A stretch of 64,000 nucleotides of DNA from Burkholderia sp. MS389 (GTDB lineage: Bacteria; Pseudomonadota; Gammaproteobacteria; Burkholderiales; Burkholderiaceae): the NCBI RefSeq assembly GCF_016899425.1, contig NZ_CP045995.1, forward strand, positions 2,046,001 to 2,110,000, written 5' to 3'. Shown here piece by piece: positions 44,752 through 53,768 of this stretch; positions within the stretch are counted from its first letter, which is position 1; each line of letters begins with the position of its first letter. Under the pieces are notes generated by a model. The model saw nothing but the letters and a program-made list of their open reading frames with translations. It did not search any database and had not been told where the DNA came from. The position numbers were made by a program, and so were the translations under genes.

Positions 44752-45468
44752 ATGGTCAACAAGATTTTCGAATCGCTTCAGTCGGCGGTTGCCGACGTCC
44801 ACGATGGCGCGACAATCATGATCGGCGGCTTCGGCACGGCCGGCATGCCGTCCGAGCTGATCGACGCGCTGATCGAACAGGGCGCGCGCGACCTGACGAT
44901 CGTCAACAACAACGCGGGCAACGGCGAGACGGGTCTCGCGGCGCTGCTGAAGGCGAAGCAGGTGCGCAAGATCATCTGCTCGTTCCCGCGCCAGAGCGAC
45001 TCGCAGGTGTTCGACGCGCTGTACCGTGCGGGCGAGATCGAGCTGGAGCTCGTGCCGCAGGGCAACCTCGCGGAGCGCATCCGCGCGGCGGGCGCCGGCA
45101 TCGGCGGCTTCTTCACGCCGACGGGCTACGGCACCAAGCTTGCGGAAGGCAAGGAAACGCGCGTGATCGACGGCAAGCCGTACGTGTTCGAGACGCCGAT
45201 CCACGCCGATTTCGCGCTCGTGAAGGCGTACAAGGGCGATCGCTGGGGCAACCTCGTGTATCGCAAGACCGCGCGCAACTTCGGGCCGATCATGGCCAGC
45301 GCGGCGAAGGTCGCGATCGTCCAGGTGTCGGAAGTCGTGCCGCTCGGCGGGCTGAACCCGGAACACATCGTGACGCCGGGCATTTTCGTGCAGCGGATCG
45401 TCGAGGTGCCGCAGGCCGCGCACGCGGCCGAGCTGGCCGCCGAACACGCTGCATCGCAAGCCGCCTGA
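44752..45468 (+). CDS. pcaI: 3-oxoadipate CoA-transferase subunit A
   Basis: The 238-residue protein carries the class I CoA-transferase alpha-subunit motifs IMIGGFGTAGMPSELIDALI and the GAGIGGFFTPTGYGT loop. It pairs with the beta subunit 20 bases downstream. The pair moves CoA from succinyl-CoA to 3-oxoadipate. A PcaR-like operator lies upstream. Confidence 0.94.
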   Translation: MVNKIFESLQSAVADVHDGATIMIGGFGTAGMPSELIDALIEQGARDLTIVNNNAGNGETGLAALLKAKQVRKIICSFPRQSDSQVFDALYRAGEIELELVPQGNLAERIRAAGAGIGGFFTPTGYGTKLAEGKETRVIDGKPYVFETPIHADFALVKAYKGDRWGNLVYRKTARNFGPIMASAAKVAIVQVSEVVPLGGLNPEHIVTPGIFVQRIVEVPQAAHAAELAAEHAASQAA

Positions 45469-45488
45469 CCGCCTGGAGGAAAACCGAC

Positions 45489-46145
45489 ATGAAACGACTG
45501 ACCCGCGATGAAATGGCCAAGCGCGTCGCCCAGGACATCCCCGAAGGCGCGTACGTGAACCTCGGCATCGGCGTGCCGACGCTGGTGGCGAACCACCTTG
45601 ACCCGAGCAAGGAGATCTTCCTGCACAGCGAGAACGGCCTGCTCGGCATGGGCCCGGCGCCCGCGCCCGGCGAGGAAGACGACGAGCTGATCAACGCCGG
45701 CAAGCAGCACGTGACGCTGCTCACCGGCGGCGCGTATTTCCACCACTCGGATTCGTTCGCGATGATGCGCGGCGGCCACCTCGACTACTGCGTGCTCGGC
45801 GCGTTCCAGGTATCGGCGAACGGCGACCTCGCGAACTGGCATACGGGTGCGCCCGATGCGATTCCGGCCGTCGGCGGCGCGATGGACCTCGCGATCGGCG
45901 CGAAGCAGGTGTTCGTGATGATGGAGCACCTGACGAAGCAGGGCGAGAGCAAGATCGTCGCGCAGTGCTCGTATCCGGTCACCGGCGTGCAATGCGTGAG
46001 CCGTATCTATACGGATCTCGCCGTGCTCGACGTGACGGCCGATGGCCTCGCGGTGAGCGAGATCTTCACCGACCTGTCGTTCGACGAGTTGCAGAAGCTG
46101 ACCGGCGTGCCGCTGATCGACGCGACGCAGAAGGCAGCCGCCTGA
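45489..46145 (+). CDS. pcaJ: 3-oxoadipate CoA-transferase subunit B
   Basis: The 218-residue beta subunit has SENGLLGMGPAP, where the Glu is the catalytic nucleophile, and GGHLDYCVLGAFQVS. The AGGAAAA site precedes the ATG at 45489. It works with the alpha subunit in the thioester step of the beta-ketoadipate pathway. Confidence 0.94.
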   Translation: MKRLTRDEMAKRVAQDIPEGAYVNLGIGVPTLVANHLDPSKEIFLHSENGLLGMGPAPAPGEEDDELINAGKQHVTLLTGGAYFHHSDSFAMMRGGHLDYCVLGAFQVSANGDLANWHTGAPDAIPAVGGAMDLAIGAKQVFVMMEHLTKQGESKIVAQCSYPVTGVQCVSRIYTDLAVLDVTADGLAVSEIFTDLSFDELQKLTGVPLIDATQKAAA

Positions 46146-46150
46146 ACGGC

Positions 46151-46192
46151 AAGCGTGCCGGTGCGCGCTTTCGTGCGCACGCCGGCACGCTT
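46151..46192 (+). terminator. Large hairpin between pcaJ and pcaB
   Basis: Arms AAGCGTGCCGG (46151-46161) and CCGGCACGCTT (46182-46192) are perfect, with an inner TGCGC/GCGCA stem. It likely limits read-through from pcaIJ into pcaB. Confidence 0.6.
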
Positions 46193-46233
46193 GGGTAGAC
46201 AATAGGCGCACGCCGTTTCCCCATTCCGATGCC

Positions 46234-47607
46234 ATGCTCGAAGACAGCGCCCGCCTGACCTCCCTGATCTGCGGCACCGAGCCGCTCAACCGGATCTGGT
46301 CGCCTCGCGCGACGATCCAGCGGATGCTCGACGTCGAGGCCGCGCTCGCGCGCGCGCTCGCCGCGCAGCGAGTGATTCCCGCCACCGCGGTCGCGCCGAT
46401 CGAACGCGCGTGCGACGCCGGCCGGCTCGACGCCGATGCGCTCGCGCACGGCGCGGCGCTCGGCGGCAATCTCGCGATTCCGCTCGTCAAGCAACTCACC
46501 GCGCAAGTGAAGGCCGACGACCCCGAGGCCGCGAAGTTCGTGCACTGGGGCGCGACGAGCCAGGACATCATCGATACCGCGACCGTGCTGCAGTTGCGCG
46601 ACACGCTCGACGTGCTCGAATCGCTGCTCGACGAAGCCTGCGCGTCGCTCGCGGCGCTCGCGCGCACGCACCGCGCGACGCCGATGATCGGCCGCACGTG
46701 GCTGCAGCAGGCGCTGCCGATCACGCTCGGCCTCAAATTCGCCCAATGGCTCGATGCGCTGCTGCGCCATCGCGCGCGCTTCGTCGAGTTGCGCGAGCGC
46801 GCGCTCGTGCTGCAGTTCGGCGGCGCGGCCGGCACGCTCGCGAGCCTGCGCGAGCATGCGGCCGGCGTGAGCGCCGCGCTCGCGGCCGACCTGAAGCTCG
46901 CGTTGCCGGCCGTGCCGTGGCATACGCAGCGTGACCGCATCGCGGAAGCCGCGTCGTGCTTCGGGATGCTGACCGGCACGCTCGGCAAGATCGCACGCGA
47001 CGTGTCGTTGCAGATGCAGACCGAAGTGGGCGAGCTCGGCGAACCGGCGGCCGCCGGCAAGGGCGGCTCGTCGACGATGCCGCACAAGCGCAACCCGGTC
47101 GGCTGCGCGGCCGTGCTGACGGCCGCCGTGCGTGCGCCGAACTTCGTCGCGACCGTGTTCGCGGGGATGGTGCAGGAGCACGAGCGCGCCCTCGGCGGCT
47201 GGCAGGCCGAATGGGATGCGCTGCCCGATCTCGCGCGCCTGACGGGCGGCGCGCTCGCGCAGATCGCGCAGATCGTCGCGGGCCTCGACGTCAATACCGA
47301 CCGCCTCGCCGCGAACCTCGACCTGACGCACGGGCTGATCCTCGGCGAAGCCGTGATGCTCGCACTCGGCGACAAGATCGGCCGGCTCGATGCGCACCAC
47401 GTCGTCGAGCATGCGTCGAAGGAAGCCGTGCGCACCGGGGCGACGCTGTTCGACGTGCTCGCCGCCGATGCGACCGTGTCGGCCCACCTGTCGCGCGACG
47501 CGCTCGCGCGGCTGCTCGATCCCGCCCTTTACGTCGGCGAGGCACAGGCCTACGTCGACGCCGTGCTCGCGCTGCACGCGGGCGCGAAACAACCAGGAGA
47601 ACATTGA
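46234..47607 (+). CDS. pcaB: 3-carboxy-cis,cis-muconate cycloisomerase
   Basis: The 457-residue protein belongs to the fumarase/aspartase superfamily. It has KFVHWGATSQDIIDTATVLQ and GKGGSSTMPHKRNPVGC, the superfamily signature with the catalytic loop Ser. It converts the protocatechuate ring-cleavage product to the muconolactone. The stop overlaps pcaD by one base (TGATG). Confidence 0.93.
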   Translation: MLEDSARLTSLICGTEPLNRIWSPRATIQRMLDVEAALARALAAQRVIPATAVAPIERACDAGRLDADALAHGAALGGNLAIPLVKQLTAQVKADDPEAAKFVHWGATSQDIIDTATVLQLRDTLDVLESLLDEACASLAALARTHRATPMIGRTWLQQALPITLGLKFAQWLDALLRHRARFVELRERALVLQFGGAAGTLASLREHAAGVSAALAADLKLALPAVPWHTQRDRIAEAASCFGMLTGTLGKIARDVSLQMQTEVGELGEPAAAGKGGSSTMPHKRNPVGCAAVLTAAVRAPNFVATVFAGMVQEHERALGGWQAEWDALPDLARLTGGALAQIAQIVAGLDVNTDRLAANLDLTHGLILGEAVMLALGDKIGRLDAHHVVEHASKEAVRTGATLFDVLAADATVSAHLSRDALARLLDPALYVGEAQAYVDAVLALHAGAKQPGEH

Positions 47608-48392
47608 TGCCTTTCGCCACTGTCAACGGCGTGAAACTGCATTACCGGATCGACCGTGCCGCACGCGACGACGCGCCGTGGCTCGTCTTCTCGAACTCGC
47701 TCGGCGCCGACCTGCAGATGTGGGCGCCGCAGATTCGCCCGCTCACGCAGCACTTCAATATCCTGCGCTACGACACGCGCGGCCACGGCCATTCCGACGC
47801 GCCGGCCGGTTCGTACACGATCGAACAGCTGGCCGGCGACGTGATCGGCCTGCTCGACCACGTCGGCATCGACTGCGCGCATTTCTGCGGGATCTCGATG
47901 GGTGGATTGACGGGCGCCGCGCTCGCCGCGCGCTACCCGTCGCGCATCGTGCGCGCGGTGCTGTCGAATACCTCGGCCAAGATCGGCTCGCCGGAAGTGT
48001 GGGCGCCGCGTGCGCAGAAGGCGCGCGCAGAAGGGATGGCCGCGCTCGCCGACGCCGTGCTGCCGCGCTGGTTCACCGACGCATTCGTCGACCGCGAGCC
48101 GCGCCTGTTCGACGCGATCCGCGACACCTTCGTGCATACCGACAAGGACGGCTACGCGGCGAACTGCGACGCGCTGAACGCGGCCGACCTGCGCGAGGAA
48201 GTGAAGGGCATCGCACTGCCGGTGCTTGTCGTGACCGGCGCGAAGGACATGTCGACGCCGCCCGATCAGGGCCGCGCGCTCGCCGCCGCGATTCCCGGTG
48301 CGCTGCACGTCGAATTCGACGCCGCGCACATTTCGAACATCGAGTGCACCGACGGTTTCAACCGCGCGCTGCTCGATTTCCTGACTGCGTGA
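47607..48392 (+). CDS. pcaD: 3-oxoadipate enol-lactonase
   Basis: The 261-residue alpha/beta hydrolase has FCGISMGGLTGAALAARYP with the nucleophile in ISMGG, the TRGHGHSD loop and a C-terminal AAHISNIE with the catalytic His. It hydrolyses the enol-lactone to 3-oxoadipate. It is translationally coupled to pcaB and 10 bases before pcaC. Confidence 0.93.
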   Translation: MPFATVNGVKLHYRIDRAARDDAPWLVFSNSLGADLQMWAPQIRPLTQHFNILRYDTRGHGHSDAPAGSYTIEQLAGDVIGLLDHVGIDCAHFCGISMGGLTGAALAARYPSRIVRAVLSNTSAKIGSPEVWAPRAQKARAEGMAALADAVLPRWFTDAFVDREPRLFDAIRDTFVHTDKDGYAANCDALNAADLREEVKGIALPVLVVTGAKDMSTPPDQGRALAAAIPGALHVEFDAAHISNIECTDGFNRALLDFLTA

Positions 48393-48402
48393 GGCACCGG
48401 CG

Positions 48403-48789
48403 ATGGACGACCAGGAACGTTATGAAGCAGGGATGAAGGTGCGTCGCGCGGTGCTTGGCGACGCGCACGTCGACCGTTCGCTCGAGAATCGTACCGAAGT
48501 GACGGAGGAATTTCAGAACCTGATCACGCGCTATGCGTGGGGCGAGATCTGGACACGCGACGGCCTGCCGCGCCATACGCGCAGCCTGCTGACCATCGCG
48601 ATGATGGTCGCGCTGAACCGCGGCGAGGAGCTGGCGCTGCACCTGCGCGCCGCGCGCAACAACGGCGTGACGCGCGACGAGATCAAGGAAGTGCTGCTGC
48701 AGACCGCGATCTATTGCGGCGTGCCGGCCGCGAATTCCGCGTTCCATCTCGCGGACAAGATCTTCAAGGAACAAGATGGGGCCGGTTAA
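48403..48789 (+). CDS. pcaC: 4-carboxymuconolactone decarboxylase
   Basis: The 128-residue protein matches the CMD family: VTEEFQNLITRYAWGEIWTRDGLP and LLQTAIYCGVPAANSAFH. It removes carbon dioxide to form the enol-lactone that PcaD hydrolyses. It is the last gene of pcaBDC and has its own hairpin after it. Confidence 0.93.
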   Translation: MDDQERYEAGMKVRRAVLGDAHVDRSLENRTEVTEEFQNLITRYAWGEIWTRDGLPRHTRSLLTIAMMVALNRGEELALHLRAARNNGVTRDEIKEVLLQTAIYCGVPAANSAFHLADKIFKEQDGAG

Positions 48790-48813
48790 GTGCTGGCGGT
48801 AATCTGATCGATT

Positions 48814-48835
48814 GGCCCGCCGAGGTTGGCGGGCC
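48814..48835 (+). terminator. Hairpin after pcaC
   Basis: GGCCCGCC (48814-48821) pairs with GGCGGGCC (48828-48835) across a 6-base loop, just after the pcaC stop. Confidence 0.6.
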
Positions 48836-48887
48836 GTCGTCGATGAAGAACGCGCCGGCAGCGAATCGGTGCGTGAACGAAGGAAAG

Positions 48888-48909
48888 GCGCGGCCACGAG
48901 GCCGCGCTT
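48888..48909 (+). terminator. Second hairpin upstream of pcaK
   Basis: GCGCGGCC (48888-48895) and GGCCGCGC (48900-48907) with ACGA between, followed by TTGTTG. It separates pcaBDC from pcaK transcription. Confidence 0.6.
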
Positions 48910-48985
48910 GTTGCATCTATATCAATGTTGGATGCGACCGGATCGAGCGCTGACGCGCCCACGCCGGCCGACAAGGAGACAAGCG

Positions 48986-50344
48986 ATGAATCGCACACCC
49001 GTGGTCGATGTCCAGACCTTCATCAACGAGCAGCCGTTCGGCGGCTTTCAATGGCTCGTATTCCTCATGTGTTTCGTGATCGTGCTGCTCGACGGCTTCG
49101 ATACGGCCGCGATCGGCTTCATCGCGCCGTCGCTGCTCGGCGAATGGAACCTCACGAAGCCCGATCTCGCGCCGGTGCTCAGCGCCGCGCTGTTCGGCCT
49201 GGCGTGCGGCGCGCTCGTGTCGGGCCCGCTGTCCGACCGGCTCGGCCGCCGCTCGCTGCTGCTCGGTTCAGTGTTCCTGTTCGGGGTCGCATGCCTGATG
49301 TCCGCGTTCTCGAACACGATCGGACACCTGACGATCCTGCGCTTCATCACCGGCGTCGGGCTCGGCGCAGCGATGCCGAACGCGGTCACGATGATGGGCG
49401 AGTTCTGCCCGGACAAGCGCCGCGCGACCGTGATCAACCTGATGTTCTGCGGCTTTCCGCTCGGCGCCGCGTTCGGCGGTTTCCTGGCCGCATGGATGAT
49501 TCCGCATTTCGGCTGGCGCAGCGTGCTGATGCTCGGCGGCGTGACGCCGCTGCTGCTCGGCGTGCTGTTGCTGCTGAAGATGCCGGAATCGGTGCGCTTC
49601 ATGGTCGCGAGCGGCCGGTCCATCGACAAGATCCGCGCCACGCTCGCACGGATCTCGCGCGACGCGCTGAACGCCGGCTCGTTCGTGCTGACCGAAGCCG
49701 CGCCGCAGACCGGCGGCAAGGGCCTCGGCGTCGTGCTGTCGCGCTCGTACCTCGTCGGCTCGGTGATGCTGTGGCTCGCATACTTCATGGGCCTCGTGAT
49801 CTTCTACGCGTCGATCAACTGGATGCCGATTCTGCTGAAGGATGCGGGCCTGACGCCGAAGAGCGCGACGCTGATCTCCGCGCTGTTCCCGCTCGGCGGC
49901 GTGGGTGCGGTGCTGTGCGGCGTGCTGATGGACCGCTTCAACGCGAACCGCGTGATCGCCGTGTGCTACGCGCTGACGGCTGTGAGCGTATATGCGATCG
50001 GGCAGGCGGCCGGCAACGTCGGGTTGCTGGTGCTGGTCGTGTTCGTGGCCGGCGTGCTGATGAATACCGCGCAATCGTCGATGCCGGCGCTGGCCGCCGC
50101 GTTCTATCCGACCGAAGGGCGCGGCACGGGTGTCGCATGGATGCTCGGCGTCGGTCGTTTCGGCGGGATCGCGGGGTCGTTCCTCGTCGCCGAACTGACG
50201 CGCCGGCACTTCTCGTTCGCGGGCGTGTTCGCGACGATTGCCGTCGCGGGCGTGCTGGCCTGCGCTGCGCTACTGATCAAGCAGATGGCGCGGCCGCATG
50301 GCGTCGCGCAGCCGGCAGGCAAGATCGAGTCGCTCGGGCATTGA
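48986..50344 (+). CDS. pcaK: 4-hydroxybenzoate/protocatechuate MFS transporter
   Basis: The 452-residue MFS protein has FVIVLLDGFDTAAIGFIAPSL, the DGxDxA motif of the aromatic acid:H+ symporters, and GPLSDRLGRRSLLLG. It fits PcaK, which imports 4-hydroxybenzoate. AAGGAGAC precedes the ATG at 48986. It closes the pob/pca block. Hairpins at 50354-50376 and 50434-50453 follow it. Confidence 0.92.
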   Translation: MNRTPVVDVQTFINEQPFGGFQWLVFLMCFVIVLLDGFDTAAIGFIAPSLLGEWNLTKPDLAPVLSAALFGLACGALVSGPLSDRLGRRSLLLGSVFLFGVACLMSAFSNTIGHLTILRFITGVGLGAAMPNAVTMMGEFCPDKRRATVINLMFCGFPLGAAFGGFLAAWMIPHFGWRSVLMLGGVTPLLLGVLLLLKMPESVRFMVASGRSIDKIRATLARISRDALNAGSFVLTEAAPQTGGKGLGVVLSRSYLVGSVMLWLAYFMGLVIFYASINWMPILLKDAGLTPKSATLISALFPLGGVGAVLCGVLMDRFNANRVIAVCYALTAVSVYAIGQAAGNVGLLVLVVFVAGVLMNTAQSSMPALAAAFYPTEGRGTGVAWMLGVGRFGGIAGSFLVAELTRRHFSFAGVFATIAVAGVLACAALLIKQMARPHGVAQPAGKIESLGH

Positions 50345-50353
50345 GCGGCGTAC

Positions 50354-50376
50354 GGGCCGGTGCGGTGCGCCGGCCC
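50354..50376 (+). terminator. Hairpin after pcaK
   Basis: GGGCCGG (50354-50360) pairs with CCGGCCC (50370-50376) around a 9-base loop. Confidence 0.5.
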
Positions 50377-50433
50377 AGTGCATGACGGATTCGGGTCGGT
50401 TGCAAGCCAATCGACCGACGCACGACAGCAGAC

Positions 50434-50453
50434 CGGGCCGCCTTCGCGGCCCG
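50434..50453. terminator. Hairpin between pcaK and the small hypothetical gene
   Basis: CGGGCCGC (50434-50441) and GCGGCCCG (50446-50453) enclose CTTC, a stable tetraloop, between two convergent genes. Confidence 0.55.
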
Positions 50454-50476
50454 TCGGCATTCCGGCCGTCGCACCG

Positions 50477-50725
50477 TTACTCCTCCGCGTCGTGTTCCTT
50501 GACGAAGTTGCGCAGATACGCGCGCAACGCGGCTTCCCGGCTGCGATGATCGTCGTGGTTCGCGGCGCCCATTTCCTCCTCGTCGCCGAACAGCGTCGGC
50601 GGCGCGCAGTAAGTGCCGACTTCGATGTTCTCGCGCAGCACGCGGATGTCGTGCGTGAGCGGGTGATACTCGGCGATCCAGTGCATGCCCTCGATGTGCT
50701 CGCCCGCTCTCAGCATTGGCTTCAT
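50477..50725 (-). CDS. Small hypothetical protein
   Basis: The 82-residue acidic protein (MKPMLRAGEHIEGMHWIAEY start; HDDHRSREAALRAYLRNFVKEHDAEE end) is preceded by GGAGATT before its ATG at 50725. No family recognised. It has a plausible soluble composition and lies alone on the minus strand. Confidence 0.55.
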   Translation of the reverse strand: MKPMLRAGEHIEGMHWIAEYHPLTHDIRVLRENIEVGTYCAPPTLFGDEEEMGAANHDDHRSREAALRAYLRNFVKEHDAEE

Positions 50726-50835
50726 CAGCAATCTCCATGCAGAGCAGCGGTGCAACCGCCGAAGCGGTCGCACGCGCCCGTACCGAAAGGGTACGCCTGC
50801 CGCACGCGAAGCTCAACGGGCGCGCTGGTGAGCGC

Positions 50836-51453
50836 TTACTGCGGCAGCAGATGGGCGACGAGCGGGTACAGCGACAGGATCAGCAGCACAGCCATCGTCA
50901 CGTTGAAGATGCGCAGCGCGCGGGGATTCGACAGGAAGCGCCGCAGGCCGAGGCCGAACGCGGCCCACAGGCAGATGCACGGGAAGCCGATCAGGATGAA
51001 CACGACGGACATCCATGCGGCGTTCATCCCGTAGTCGGCGGACAGCTGGACCGTCGTCGCGGCGGTCAGCACCATCATCCACGCTTTCGGATTGACCCAC
51101 TGGAACGCGGCGGCTTCGATGAACGTCATCGGCCGCGGCTTGGCGCCGTGTGCCTTCACTTCGCCCGACGTGCCGATGCGCCAGGCGAGGTACAGCAGAT
51201 AGGCGACGCTCGCGGCTTCGAGGATCGTGTACAGCAGCGGCAGGCGCTTGAACGCCTCGCCGAGGCCGAAGCCGACGCAGAGCATCAGGATCGCGACGCC
51301 GATGCTGATGCCGAACAGGTGCGGCATCGTGCGGCGGAAACCGAAGTTGACGCCGGACGCGAGCAGCATCGTGTTGTTCGGGCCGGGCGTGATCGACGTG
51401 ACGAGCGCGAACAGCATGCCGGCCGGCAGCGCGCTGACGGTGAGGAATTCCAT
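50836..51453 (-). CDS. LysE-family translocator
   Basis: The 205-residue membrane protein has about five to six spans. Its start (PAGMLFALVTSITPGPNNTMLLASG) carries the PGPN of the RhtB/LysE family. It is likely an amino acid or metabolite exporter. A CTGTAC/GTACAG palindrome lies 57 bases upstream and suggests control by a MocR-type regulator. That regulator is not in the window. Confidence 0.85.
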   Translation of the reverse strand: MEFLTVSALPAGMLFALVTSITPGPNNTMLLASGVNFGFRRTMPHLFGISIGVAILMLCVGFGLGEAFKRLPLLYTILEAASVAYLLYLAWRIGTSGEVKAHGAKPRPMTFIEAAAFQWVNPKAWMMVLTAATTVQLSADYGMNAAWMSVVFILIGFPCICLWAAFGLGLRRFLSNPRALRIFNVTMAVLLILSLYPLVAHLLPQ

Positions 51454-51509
51454 CGCGGATTCTCCATTTGTGTTCGAGGCTGGGATGGAGTCAGTGTAGC
51501 GACGGTTTT

Positions 51510-51528
51510 CTGTACAGTACCGGTACAG
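51510..51528. promoter_or_regulatory. MocR-type operator upstream of the LysE-family gene
   Basis: CTGTACAGTACCGGTACAG has two overlapping palindromic arms, of the type bound by PLP-dependent GntR (MocR) regulators. Confidence 0.5.
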
Positions 51529-51606
51529 TTTGCTTGGCGGATGCCGGTACGGGGAGGGAGGGCGCTAGGGTGACGTGCTCAACACGTGTTGTTTCTCAAA
51601 AAAGAT

Positions 51607-51636
51607 GTCCGCAGTCTCAATATATTGTCTTTGAAT
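51607..51636 (+). repeat. Left copy of 30-bp imperfect direct repeat
   Basis: Matches 55639-55668 in 27 of 30 positions; differences are at positions 11, 16 and 18 of the repeat. The two copies are 4,032 bases apart and bracket the accessory patch. Confidence 0.7.
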
Positions 51637-51858
51637 AAAAGACGGCAACCTATGTGTTGCGGATGAGATTAGACTCGCTCCGCAGGAACTCGCGGGTCAA
51701 TATTTGGTGGGATGGGATTTTGACGCAATATTAGATCGACACCCGGAGCAGCTGCGCCAGCACCTTACGTAGTTGCAACACAACGCAGCACGGGGTGCAG
51801 AATCTGCAAGTACAATTGTGAATTCTCGAACTTACTTCGTCGACTTTCTCGCATTCCC

Positions 51859-53712
51859 ATGCTGATTTCGAGCCTAACAATGCCGCCCGAAGCCTTCGCG
51901 CATCTCGGACTGCAAAAAATACATATGACACGCTTAGGTCGATTTGTCGCGATCGCAGGCAAGAACGGCGCAGGGAAGTCTAGACTACTTCGCGGCTTGG
52001 AATCGGTCGTGTCAGCGCGTACAGCCGAGCGCCTCGGAGACCCTCAGGGATGTCTTCGAGATGCGATGTCCTGGCAAGCGAATATTGATGCGAAGCCTCA
52101 AGCAGAGCACGTTCCCGCTTGGCAGGCGCAGGTAGATGTTCACACTTTTGCATATGCTGCGTGCACGGAATTTGTCCAATCACCAGAAGCGGAGGCGTTT
52201 CGCCTCCTGAATTTTGTACCAAAAGTACTGGAACTGGATGATCCTCGAAAGAAGGCTTTCGGCGATATTGCGACGCGATCGAAAGATGCAACTAGCATTG
52301 GACACCGTGAGTTTCATACCACTGCACTGTTCTACATTCAGAATCTCATTAGCGAGTACCATGATGTAACTCACCAGCACTTCGGTGGAAGCGAAGATGA
52401 GAAGCTTAGAATCGAAGCGAGGCATGCTTCCTTTCAGGAACTCATCACACATATGCTTGGTGAGCCGATCCGTCGACAAGTAGGCACCGGCTATCCGATG
52501 ATATTTGGGCTTCTTCTGGGAGACGCGCAACTCTCAGATGGCCAGAAGGTCATGCTGCAGCTATGTGTTGCCCTTCACTCGCAGGAGCAGAACCTCGAAC
52601 GAACCGTCTTGGTCTTCGACGAGCCGGAGAACCACTTGCATCCGTCAGCCGTGGTTGACGTCGTGAAAGCTGTGTATGAAAGAACGACGACGACGCAGAT
52701 TTGGGTTGCCACACATTCCGTCCCGTTGCTGGCGTATATGTCGCGGATTGATCCCATGTGTCTCTGGTACATGGAGAAGGGGGCGATCTCTCATGCTGGA
52801 AAAAATCCCGAAATCGTTCTAGGAAGCCTACTCGGTGGCGAAGACGGAATATCCGAACTTCGGGCATTCACTAACCTGCCAGTAGAACTTGCGTCAGTCC
52901 GCTACGCTAGCGAAAGCTTGCTCCCTCCACAAGTGATCGCTGGAGGAGAGGGTGACCCTCAGGTCACACAAATTCAAAGACAACTTGCACTCCTGAAGCG
53001 CGACTTGGCGTTGCCGATCTTGGACTTTGGAGCTGGCCGAGGAAGGCTGCTGGAGGGGCTGGCAGCGCTGATTGAGGACGCGAGTGGCGTGGTTCGTGAC
53101 ACCCTTGACTACTATGCGTTCGATGAGTACAGAGACAGTCACGATGACTGCGCTGCGGTCATATCGGAGCATTTTGGAACGGATGAGCGTCTGTTCCATA
53201 AGCAAGACGACTTTTTCGCCGTAAAGGACAAAGGTAGCATATCAGTTGTTGTGTTGACCAACGTTCTTCATGAAATACCGCCGAGAGTGTGGGTGGGCCT
53301 TTTTGGTGCAGGGTCACTGATTTACGAGAGCCTCGCCGACGATGGCTATGTTCTCATCGTAGAGGACGAACGGATTCCGATTGGCGAAAAAGCGCACGAG
53401 AATGGGTTCCTTGTTTTGGACACGGTGCATCTAAAGACCATGTTTGGCGCTACAGAGAAAGATATTTCTGAGAAGCAATTCGTCGCCGACGACGCACGCG
53501 GAGACGGAAGACTCAAGGCGCATCTGATTTCCAAAATCTTGCTTTCCAATGTATCGACCGTGGGCGTCAAGAAGGCGATCGAGGAGTTGCGCAATACTGC
53601 GAAGCGGGAAATCAAGAGTCTCAGGTCTAAGGATCCAACGTACAAGAACGGTCAGCTCCATGGATTCTGGACGCAGCAGTTCGCGAATGCAGCGTTGACG
53701 TTGGACGAATAG
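51859..53712 (+). CDS. ABC-type ATPase fused to a methyltransferase-like domain
   Basis: The 617-residue protein is unlike its neighbours in base composition. The first half is an ABC/SMC-like ATPase: Walker A GKNGAGKS (34-41), the LSDGQ signature (near 225), Walker B VLVFDEPENHLHP (Asp254-Glu255) and the H-loop VATHS (near 286). The second half looks like a SAM methyltransferase: ILDFGAGRGRLLEGL (near 388-400), the acidic loop DYYAFDEYRD and VVVLTNVLHEIPP. An ATPase of this OLD/AAA-21 type fused to a methyltransferase is suggestive of a phage-defence or regulatory effector. The function is inference; no partner gene such as a nuclease or reverse transcriptase is adjacent. Confidence 0.85.
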   Translation: MLISSLTMPPEAFAHLGLQKIHMTRLGRFVAIAGKNGAGKSRLLRGLESVVSARTAERLGDPQGCLRDAMSWQANIDAKPQAEHVPAWQAQVDVHTFAYAACTEFVQSPEAEAFRLLNFVPKVLELDDPRKKAFGDIATRSKDATSIGHREFHTTALFYIQNLISEYHDVTHQHFGGSEDEKLRIEARHASFQELITHMLGEPIRRQVGTGYPMIFGLLLGDAQLSDGQKVMLQLCVALHSQEQNLERTVLVFDEPENHLHPSAVVDVVKAVYERTTTTQIWVATHSVPLLAYMSRIDPMCLWYMEKGAISHAGKNPEIVLGSLLGGEDGISELRAFTNLPVELASVRYASESLLPPQVIAGGEGDPQVTQIQRQLALLKRDLALPILDFGAGRGRLLEGLAALIEDASGVVRDTLDYYAFDEYRDSHDDCAAVISEHFGTDERLFHKQDDFFAVKDKGSISVVVLTNVLHEIPPRVWVGLFGAGSLIYESLADDGYVLIVEDERIPIGEKAHENGFLVLDTVHLKTMFGATEKDISEKQFVADDARGDGRLKAHLISKILLSNVSTVGVKKAIEELRNTAKREIKSLRSKDPTYKNGQLHGFWTQQFANAALTLDE

Positions 53713-53768
53713 AGACGGCTTCCATCTGTTACGCGCGGTCGCTTTGCGTAGGGTATAGGTAGGACCGG

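Larger units (their letters stand above)
51454..51858. other. Intergenic region at the left edge of the accessory patch
   Basis: It holds a MocR-type palindrome (51510-51528), a 12-bp palindrome CAACACGTGTTG (51580-51591) and one copy of a 30-bp near-direct repeat (51607-51636). From about 51590 the DNA turns A/T-richer. No gene is seen. Confidence 0.5.
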
